The notes beneath the pieces are model-generated. The model searched no databases. It saw only the letters and a list, made by a program, of their open reading frames with translations, and was not told where the DNA came from. Position numbers and translations under genes: made by a program. A DNA stretch of 64,000 bases from Rhynchosporium graminicola (Eukaryota > Ascomycota > Leotiomycetes > Helotiales > Ploettnerulaceae): the NCBI GenBank assembly GCA_900074885.1, contig FJUW01000022.1, forward strand, positions 62,001 to 126,000, read 5' to 3'. Shown here one piece after another: positions 12,353 to 20,407 of the stretch. Positions within the stretch are counted from its first letter, which is position 1. Every line of letters begins with the position of its first letter.

Positions 12353-12554
12353 TATAACGATATAAGACTTAAGGCGGTATATAAGTAAGAATAAATAAGT
12401 AGGGAGGCTAAGAGCGATCTTATATAGTCTAGTACGAAGGAAACAGAAAGATACAGAGCTCTAAAGGAGTCTGCACCTTCTATATATATAAGGAGGGTAT
12501 GCCTAAGGCACCGATACTGGCCCGTATCTGCCACGTATACTATGCGCTGTCACA
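12353..12554 (-). repeat. Gag-only element, 5' LTR (right copy)
   Basis: Partner of 10350-10551 with the ancestral end GTCACA; the duplication gtttc follows at 12555-12559. A 61-codon open stretch inside it (12349-12534, minus) is LTR sequence, not a gene. Confidence 0.9.
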
Positions 12555-13923
12555 GTTTCTAGAAAGACCTAGTATATGAAGTACTCCGGTAATCTTAACT
12601 ATACGCCTTTCTCTATATACTAGGATATCTAGGGATATAACGCCTTTAGCGATTCCTTCTAGTATACTACTATTTATAGTACTAATCTTAACCGTATAAT
12701 TTAGAGGTTTATAAGTATTAAAAACACTCTGATCAAATATTATATATCAGGAACACCTAGAATATACTATCTAATTAGTAGATACTTTAGCTCCTACTAC
12801 TATCTAGCAGTTATCTAGAGCTTAATTAGCTACCTTACTCTTTAGCTTATTTCCAGCTACCGGTAGTAGACTAGTAGAGGGTTTTTCACTCTCTTTCTTT
12901 AGCTAAGTATACTCTCTTAAGTAATAACCTATTTTACTATAGTTATAGCACTTAATCTTAGCTTTTATATCGGTTGCTTTTATAGCTTACTCTTTAGTCT
13001 TCTAAATAATAGACTTTAGTAGAGACCTTTCTATCTCTATATACCGGCCGATAATTGCTTCCTAAGTCAAATTTCCTCCTAATTCTAGTGATACTAGAGA
13101 GCTATAGAATTCTGAATTATATACTTATAGTGCTTTAAATAGTATAGTTATTTTAAGTATATTAGAGGGTATCTCCCGTATAGAGATCTCTCTAATCTCT
13201 CTTTATAAACTAGTTAATTTACTAGTAATTGAAATAACGTTATAGTTACTCCCTAAAGTAGTTTTAAAACTTGAAAACTCCCTTAGTTTAGAGGCTAGGT
13301 TTATAGCTAATATAAGTGCATATATCTGCTGTAAAGCTTCCTATTAACCTTTAGCAGTAAGTAATTCTGCTATCAAGATTAATACTTATTAAGAACATAT
13401 ACTAAGTATTATAGTATACGCTTTAGTATTCTTCCTAGTAGACCTTAAGGGGTCTACTACCTTTAGCTCCTTAGAATCTTTCCCTTTACTACTCTTCTTC
13501 TTAGGGTTTCCTTTAGTGTTTTCGCCTAGTCCTAAGGTATTATTCTGTTCTAAAAGACTACTAGAAACACTTCCAAAACTTATCCTAGGGTTACTATATC
13601 TACTAGGGGAATACCCTATATAGCCTAAGGTAGAGTATACCTTAATACTACTCTCCTCAGGCCCCTCTATTACTATTCTCTAGAGCTCCTTACTCTATAG
13701 TAATAACCTGACTTATAGTAACTAGACTCTATAATTAGAGTCTATTAGCCTTACTACCCTCGGCTTCTCTCCTCCGTAATCACTTATACTTCTAGTATAA
13801 TAATATACCTATTAGTAAAGAAGTAGTAGTAGATAAGGTACTGAAAGTAACTTATAATAGTTCTTAAAGAATTCAATTTCAATAGTCTTATATAAGTAAA
13901 ATAACGCTACGGGGCTCAGAACC
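12555..13923 (-). pseudogene. copia gag, protease and start of GAG-pre-integrase, RIP-degraded
   Basis: The minus strand reads a zinc knuckle at 12909-12950 (K-C-Y-N-Y-S-K-I-G-Y-Y-L-R-E-Y, where three Tyr stand for C, H and C). Next is a protease string N-*-I-V-Y-S-R-C-S-*-Y-I-I at about 12741-12776, matching the copia W-x-(I/L)-D-S-G-C-S pattern after undoing G-to-A changes. Towards 12560 the frame reads GVLHILGLSRN, the conserved V-x-x-V-P-x-L-x-x-N-L that precedes GAG-pre-integrase; the Gag-only element is inserted exactly there. Confidence 0.8.
13906..13923 (-). other. Candidate copia primer-binding site
   Basis: The minus strand directly inside the 5' LTR reads ggttctgagccccg. Its complement, ggggctcagaacc, matches 11 of 12 bases of the initiator tRNA-Met anticodon arm (gggctcataacc), which copia-type elements use as a half-tRNA primer. 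The tRNA match is from memory of the conserved arm, not from this window. Confidence 0.35.
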
Positions 13924-14167
13924 TGTTATATTTGAATTCGATAGAGGTTCAATTTCTATAGGAGGAAGTAGCTATATATATAGGTATCTGTATAGTAATC
14001 CAAGTAATCTAAGTACATATCTTACGTACTATCTCCGGTACTTCCGGTACTAGCAAATTAGTTGAGTACGCTATTCAACTCCGGTACTTCCGGTACCTTC
14101 AGGACGTTGAATACGCTACTCCGTACTATACTTAGTACTATACTGCTAGCACTACCTATACTCAACA
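13924..14167 (-). repeat. copia 5' LTR (right copy)
   Basis: The 244-bp partner of 75-318 is less damaged at its end (CAACA intact); the duplication tgaat follows at 14168-14172. Confidence 0.92.
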
Positions 14168-14172
14168 TGAAT

Positions 14173-14547
14173 CCTAGGTGCCACTTCGCTTAAATTTTTT
14201 TAGAGGTTGGCGCCATCGTGCTAATTTACAAATGCACTTTCCAACGCAAGTAAGGTCTTAAATCACATCAAGCCTGCTATTTCAAAGATGTTGTAGAAAA
14301 TCGTAATTTGCGTCAAGTGGAATGGCTCAAACTGCGATGTTCTTGCGGGAGATACAAGTCGGAAGACTTTAACACGTGACCATACTCCAATAGCTCTAAC
14401 TGCGCCACTGAGATTTATGAACCTCATGAACTACGTACCGTAGAACGAAAACACTTTAACAATTTATGTACTATCAGCGCTTCTTGAACTCACTACCGAT
14501 CTCTGAAGTATCAAGCTCCTAGACGCCACTGTGAAAAGTTACTCAAT
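14173..14547 (+). promoter_or_regulatory. Upstream region of the aminopeptidase gene, bounded by the retroelement
   Basis: About 375 bp separate the copia duplication from the aminopeptidase ATG. The base composition returns to normal here. I see no coding sequence and no clear TATA box, so only location supports a promoter role. Confidence 0.4.
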
Positions 14548-16194
14548 ATGTTACGCTTCACACTCGTGCTCCTCTTGAGCAGCTTCCAGCTCAGCCTCGG
14601 CTCAGCTATCCACGACAAGCAAGCTATCCTCTCTCCTTCATCTTCACACAGCGATGGCTCAAACACCAATGTAGGTGTCAAGCAGCACGTGGTCGATCCA
14701 GCCATCCTCTCAGCTCTTGATGTCCATTCTGACCCCGTAGCGGCACTGCTCTCCCTTCAGCCAGAATTAGAAGCGGACCTTGCCGCACGAAGACTTTTAC
14801 ATGTATCTGGTGAGAAAAAGCCGGAATGGATGACTGAAGGCGATAAATTACGTTTGCGAAGACAGGAAAAGAAGTTCGTTGATATTACGGAGCATGAGGA
14901 ATTTTACGCCCAGCAGGTCGACACTGCTTCGGGCAAAGCAAGTTAGTCGTCTTAATTGAATATGTGATTTTTGTTTATTGCATTAACACTTTATAGATCT
15001 TCCTGACTTAAAGCACCAGGGCCTTGTCAAGCCTCTATTTCACCGTGTCTCCACAGATAGAATGTACGACGTTCTCAAGCACATGACCAGTTACTACAAC
15101 CGGTACTATGGAGGTGCGACCGGTGCTTTATCTGCAAGATGGCTCCACGATCACATTGCTCAGGTAGCTTATCCCCCTGTAAGCCTTCTCTAAGCAACAT
15201 CATTGACAAAGACAAAGATTATTGACGCGGCTCCATTCGGCACGCACATCTCCCTAGAATACTTTACACACTCCTTCCCGCAATCATCAATCATCGCTCG
15301 CTTCGAGCCCAAAGTGCGAAATTTTTCGCATCCATTAACCATTCTGGGCGCGCATCAGGACTCAGCAAATTACTTGTTCCCTCTTCTCCCAGCACCGGGT
15401 GCAGACGATGATTGTTCCGGCACAGTCAGCATCCTGGAGGCATTTCGGGTCTTGGCTGAGAGTGGCTATGTGCCTAAAGACGGGCCTGTGGAGTTTCACT
15501 GGTATGCGGCTGAAGAGGGAGGTTTGCTTGGTAGTCAGGCTATTGCGAGGTACAAGAAGGAGTCAGGTGCGACCATTGGAGCGATGATGGAATTCGTGAG
15601 ATTCATCATATCGACTTTCGTGTATTCGATGAGGCTAACAGGGGTTGCAGGACATGACAGCTTTCATCGCACGCAACGCCACAGAGTCGATCGGATTCAT
15701 CTCAACGTCCGCAGACGAGGCACTGACCGAATGGCTCCTGAAGCTTGCTAAGGCATACATCAAAATTCCCGCTGGCATATATGAACTGTTCCCGTTAGTG
15801 CTGCCCTCTCTGCTTGTAAGATAAATTAAGACCATCAACTGACTCTCCCATCAGCGGCGCGGGCTCCGACTACATGTCCTACACCCAACTAAAATATCCA
15901 GCCGGTTTTGCTTCGGAGGGAAACCCTCTCGCAGGGGGTGGCTTTCCAGGTGATTACGACCCATACGTGCATGGTACACACGATACTATGGACATAGATG
16001 ACGCGACCGGATATTTCTCGCTTGATGTAAGTCCTCTTTTACTTATACACAACACCGATCTTCATCTCTTTATTGTGTCCATATCTTTGCTTGGAAATAT
16101 ACTGATAAATGTTTTCTAGCACATGGCGAGATTCACAGAGCTTGCACTCGCTTTTGCGATTGAGCAGAGCGGGTGGGATAATTCTTGGCGATGA
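14548..16194 (+). CDS. Secreted leucine aminopeptidase, peptidase family M28 (M28E)
   Basis: Six exons fit exactly: 14548-14941, 14997-15163, 15212-15595, 15651-15793, 15855-16026 and 16120-16194, giving 444 residues with all phases consistent. Residues 1-20 are a signal peptide (MLRFTLVLLLSSFQLSLGSA), followed by a propeptide-like region and the zinc peptidase domain from about residue 185. Metal and catalytic positions are visible: GAHQDS (about 234), GADDDCSGT (about 251), AAEEGG (about 286, catalytic Glu), MMEFD (313-317) and HGTHDT (about 402). Family members release N-terminal residues, preferring Leu, from peptides outside the cell using two zinc ions. The Cys pair usual near SDH is absent: the segment reads GAGSDYMSY. 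The gene is intact although it lies next to a RIP-damaged block. Confidence 0.9.
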
Positions 16195-16484
16195 AAGATG
16201 ACTGTAGTCATTAATGAGAGAAAGCTGCAAGAAATGCAGGCGGCGTTTCTGAACATGTATGGATTGGCGAAGGTATTCTCCATGTACAGTATATAACAAT
16301 CGATGTTGAAAGCAGACTCTTTCTTTCTTTTTGTCATTCTTCTATTTATTATAGCCGAGCTCGCCTACTAAGCTTTGTTGATAAACAAATAATCTTCTAA
16401 TTTCATGCGTCTTCCACGTCAAGTCGCACAAAATCAAACCCAACTACATCCAATCCACCCAGTGCGACCCAGTACAAACAAACC

Positions 16485-17315
16485 CTACTCGATACCCCAG
16501 CCGGCCCTAGCTCTCACAAAATGCGACCCCAATAAATTCTTATCTCTACCCATTCCCAACGCCCTAACAACCTGATCTTTGATCCGAAACACGTTACTCC
16601 CACGCAACCGATTCGCAACATCCAAACCCCTAAAAGCCCAAAGGTGGTACTCAAAACCCCTTCTATCAGCACAATCCAACGCCTTATCCAACATCTTGCT
16701 CCCCAAACCGGACCCTCTCGCATCTTCATCAACTACCGAACTCCTTAGATGGACTTTCGTCGCTGAGCTCTCGCCATGAGCAGCAGTGAGGTATCCTTGC
16801 CTTGCTATCTCTGCGGGAATGGAGAGATCGATGGCGTCCATGAATAAGGTGCCGAGGATCTGGGTCCTGGAGGGAGCGGAGTGAGCTGTGAGTACTTGGG
16901 AACTGACCCCGTCAACACGAGTGAGGAGAGAGCCTAGATTTTAAGAAAGCATGCTTTCGAAAGAAACGCCGAAGTTGAAGCGTGCATAGGTTGTTTTGTG
17001 CATTGTGAGGCAGTAGGCGAGGAGGCTGGGTTGAGAGCCTGTTCTGATAGTGGGGGGTGAGGGTTCTGTGGGTATTGGTGGTGCTGCTGGTAGTGGTGTT
17101 CGTGTTGTATGTGAAGAAGTAGTCAGGTCCAGGAGGTTTCTGAGAGATGCTCTGTTGATGGGGGATGTTGGGTCGAAACCAGAAAGACGACGTGGACGAG
17201 GACCACGGCCGCCCACACGAGGAGCACGAGTCGAACTAGAGAGGCTGCAAGGTGGGTTTCGGAGATTCACCCGAAAGCTAGCACAAGAAGTTCCTGGCGT
17301 GGAGATAAGGTCCAA
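16485..17315 (-). pseudogene. GNAT-family N-acetyltransferase with one nonsense codon
   Basis: Two stretches of one frame are separated by a single TAA (16941-16943). The C-terminal part has the acetyl-CoA signature DARGSGLGSKML preceded by VHLRSSVVD and followed by a CADRRGFEYHLWAF stretch, typical GNAT motifs A and B. The N-terminal part (to 17315) is Pro/Ser/Thr-rich and continues SFESMLS-stop-NLGSLLTRVDG without a frame change. No splice sites bracket the stop, so the simplest reading is CAA (Gln) changed to TAA. Whole length would be about 276 residues. The start at 17315 is a guess, and a functional short protein starting at 16841 is possible but would lack part of the fold. The substrate is unknown. 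Confidence 0.6.
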
Positions 17316-17431
17316 GCCGGCCTGGAAGTGTAACTGAATACAGTATTAGTATGATAGAAAATTACTTCTAATTCTAAGAACAAGATAATGATCCACTGAG
17401 GATGCTTGGTCTCTAAGGAAGAGAGAACAGC

Positions 17432-18828
17432 TTACCCAGCACTCCCGATCCCGAGAATGACACTCATCACACCGGATCGCTGCCAAAAGTTGCACACCCA
17501 TCCCGTGTACTGTACCTCCATGATTCGACCAGCATGGCCGACGCTACGTTTCTTTGTAGGCGAGGGGCGAGGAAATGCGAGAGGGTCCACATTGGCAGGA
17601 TTGAAGAGCTCATGGTCTTTCGGGACGGCCAATCGAGATGCCGATTTGAGTAAGGGTATGTAAGTTATGCTATGGTCAATAGGATGCTTCGCGACTATAG
17701 TATCTGTGTCGACAGCTATAGGCTCATCAACCTGGGGAATGTCATCGGTGGCTAGACCTTCTGTTTCCACCTCAATTGGTACTGGGCATGCCGACAGGAC
17801 GATGGATGGCAGGGGGGTTGTGTTATGGCCAAGACGATGCTCCCCAACTATTGTAGCTGTATTTATATTTTCAAAAATTTGAGGGATTTCGGTGACGGCA
17901 AAGTCTTCTTTTTCCTCCTTAGCTGGTGCTGGGGTGCAATAGTGGTGTTGAGACGGCTTTCGCGGAGAGCGTGGGCGAAGATGCTGATGCCTTCGGAGAC
18001 TGTGATGAAGATCGCGTTGATACATGCATCTGAGAGATTGTCGTGGCTAGTCAATCTGGAATTGTGACGTTTTAGCAGTAGACATAAACCTTGTCTTCAG
18101 ATGATACACCAACGATGATACAATAGAGGAGGAAGTGGACCACTTACTATCATCTAGTGAAGCCGGCGACGGAAATTTCCTCAAGGCAGCCAGGATGCTC
18201 TCGAATTCCCTACGCTACAAAAAATGAAGACATGAGTAAGATACACTCAAGTGACACAACCAAAAACCCCAATCTGACGATAAATAGTACCGAAATCAAA
18301 AACCAAACCAGAGCTCAATACAACAACGGGCGGCTATAGGCAAATGAAAGTAACAAAAAATTTCAACGAACCTCAATCTCCGCCAAAGTCTCTCTTCCCT
18401 TCTCCGTCAACCACAAAACTTTCTCTCTAGCATCAAGCCCAAGCCACTCTCTGATCCCACCCGTCTCAAGGAGCTTCTTAAGCAGCCGATTCACGCTACG
18501 CTTCTCAAGATTGAGCTCCTTTCAGAGTTCTGCGGCCGTGATACCGGCTTTTATTTCAAGTTATGCTAGAGTTTGCTTTCCAAAACTCAGTTTGGAGGAG
18601 TATAGCGTCTAGTTATAGTAGTGGGAGGTTTTTATCGTGTAAACCAATCTCGATAAGAGCATGCACTGCACTAAGGGAATACATTGTCCCAGCCGCGGTA
18701 GAAGACATGAATTCTAGCTCGCGAACCAGAAGTTGAGAGGAGGAGCTGAGAGAAGGGATACAGCTATACAATTCTCGATAGAGTGACGTTTCGGACGTTT
18801 CGAGCGTCGTCTTGAATGACTTAGTCAC
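17432..18828 (-). pseudogene. Decayed gene with a winged-helix domain, function unknown
   Basis: The best-conserved part (18580 down to 18373) reads as a winged helix: LEIKAGITAAEL-stop-KELNLEKRSVNRL, then a GLDAREKVLWLTEKGRETLAEIE wing. In-frame TAG, TAA and TGA codons interrupt it, each one C-to-T away from a sense codon. A following intron fits (GTTCGT to TTTTTGTAG) and leads to RREFESILAALRKFPSPASLDD near 18212-18150. Further on, an open frame (18025-17436) with a candidate last exon 17267-17333 (intron 17334-17435, donor GTAAGC) may be the 3' part, but the join needs a frame change. An upstream open stretch (18613-18828) is one base out of phase. I do not recognise the family. Confidence 0.45.
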
Positions 18829-19240
18829 AGAAAACTACGCTCTCATCGAGTTCTTCCTCGGCGGTGTTTGGAACCCGGCGGTGTCTGCAAATCGCTGGTG
18901 TTTGCAAGTCGGTGACGCATGCGAGCAGAGAACTCGATGGAACGGCAGCCAAAATCTTTACCTTGGTCGCGTATGATCATGACCTACCTACCACCCGAAA
19001 GACACGTCTCACATTCCGACAGAGCAGACTCGGGAACCACGATCTTGGATTCCGTGTCCGCGAAGCGTTGTAAGTCCATGGATGAGCAACTCGAACGATC
19101 CGAAACTGTTGGTATCACTCTGTGTTAAGCAGTTAGAATTGGATTTTATAAGGTGCTCCCGATTGGAGTGATAGTAGCTGTATCGGTGTCTACAGAATCC
19201 AGGTAGTCGAGACCTCTGGAGGAATATATCCAGGGTGCGG
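18829..19240. other. Intergenic, only short overlapping open frames
   Basis: Two overlapping plus-strand frames of 69 codons exist here, but neither shows a domain, splice signals or a consistent composition. I see no gene. Confidence 0.4.
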
Positions 19241-19573
19241 CTAATCCTCGGCTCGGTCCGCGTGACTATGGACCAACGGAAACTCGAAGAGAGACTCGTA
19301 GGGGATTTCCATGTGATAGGTAGAAAGGATATCGGCCGCTTGTTCCTTCGTGTCTTTCATTTTTGAATCGTGCACATGAGAAACGTTATCGCGGAGGCAA
19401 AAGGCAGGAAGGGGTAAAGGAATGGGTTCCCTCAATCGACACGACGACACTTCTTCTACAAGCCATCCCCATCTCATACTCTCTATCAACTCATTCCCCT
19501 GTATCGAAAAATACACCATAAAATCTTCCCAGTGGAATCCATAATCATTGGAAACCCATTCGCATTGATACAC
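19241..19573 (-). CDS. Hypothetical small protein (110 residues), doubtful
   Basis: A single open frame starting MYQCEWVSNDYGFHWEDF and ending HADRAED has a protein-like composition (Trp, Tyr, His and acidic residues; no low complexity). A second minus frame (19486-19785) overlaps its start, so the true 5' end may lie upstream with a frameshift or intron. No domain is recognised. It lies in the stretch where neighbouring genes are decayed, so it may be a remnant. Confidence 0.25.
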   Translation of the reverse strand: MYQCEWVSNDYGFHWEDFMVYFSIQGNELIESMRWGWLVEEVSSCRLREPIPLPLPAFCLRDNVSHVHDSKMKDTKEQAADILSTYHMEIPYESLFEFPLVHSHADRAED

Positions 19574-20407
19574 ATTTCAAACGAACCAAAACTCGATTCA
19601 ACGCCTGATGAACGCACGCGAAAACTTTCACGTAGTAGGTAGGTAGTTGAGTACGCAGGAAAGGAAAAGCGTGAATGACTAACTCCTAGTACACATCTCT
19701 CGTCTCCAAACCCCATGAGTTGATAACTCATTCCTACAATAGAAACTAAGAACATAGCGTGTGCAACGCAAGTATATGAATTCACGATTCCAAAATGAAT
19801 GTCTTTGAGAATTCCCCAGATTATCTAGCCAGCTAGAGATTGAAATAAAACTACGAACTGGTTGATTGTCAAGCTAAAATGCTAGAAAGCATTCGCCTTG
19901 AGCAGTACAGAATGAAATCAGGTACCCATGAACGGCAAGGCAAGGGAAAAAATCCCCGGGCAACAACAAACAACTGCATGGTATAAAGCAACATAATAAT
20001 ACAAGAAGAGAAAGCTTGACCGAAAAAACTCGACTGGTTCGTTGGTTTTGTCAATCAGGTACTTAGAATGTAATCAAGCAATCAATAAAACACGCCTACT
20101 TGCATAGCATCGCATCCATCGCAACGCCGGCCATGCCAAAAATAAACAGAGTTGGAAGGATCCGAGCCAGCCAAAGTCCGCCGGATATCACGGGTGAAAC
20201 AACATAGCTCAACTAAACTCCGCCTATCCCATCGATCCCGTACCTACTCGTATCATCCCGTCCACTCCCTCCAACTGCCATGATCTCCATCACCCGTCAT
20301 GAAATTAACATCACAGCCTAAACCAACACCTAAATCGTACAACCTCCTTTTGAAAACTACATGAATTCTCCATAGCGGCGATTCGTGGAACAATGGAGAA
20401 ACATCGT
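19574..20407. other. Intergenic, 3' side of the RasGAP gene
   Basis: No coding sequence beyond short chance frames. The right part is presumably the 3' untranslated region of the RasGAP gene ending at 20408. Confidence 0.4.

Larger units (their letters stand above)
10350..12554 (-). mobile_element. Gag-only LTR retrotransposon (TR-GAG-like, non-autonomous), RIP-degraded
   Basis: This 2,205-bp element is flanked by 202-bp LTRs (10350-10551 and 12353-12554, constant offset 2,003) and the exact duplication gtttc at 10345-10349 and 12555-12559. A polypurine tract ggaagggggtaa on the minus strand abuts the left LTR. The only reading frame in its 1.8-kb interior is a Gag ending in a CCHC knuckle; no protease, RT or integrase sequence is present or would fit. 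It therefore resembles the terminal-repeat-with-GAG class described in plants, and would depend on another element's enzymes. Confidence 0.85.
75..14167 (-). mobile_element. Ty1/copia LTR retrotransposon, RIP-degraded, carrying two nested elements
   Basis: The outer element is bounded by two 244-bp LTRs (75-318 and 13924-14167) that start TGTT and end CAACA in the less damaged copy. A perfect 5-bp target duplication tgaat lies at 70-74 and 14168-14172. Coding is on the minus strand in the copia order: Gag zinc knuckle (12909-12950), protease (about 12741-12776), GAG-pre-integrase and integrase (about 10345 down to 9300), reverse transcriptase (9300-8108, continuing past the gypsy insertion) and RNase H (about 690-860). 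Removing the gypsy and Gag-only insertions, each with one duplication copy, leaves about 5,036 bp, a usual copia size. Every domain contains TAG/TAA stops where Gln or Trp is expected, so the element is dead. Confidence 0.93.

Noticed and set aside
12349..12534. Minus-strand 61-codon open frame
   Set aside because: It lies inside an LTR of the Gag-only element and is disrupted in the partner LTR.
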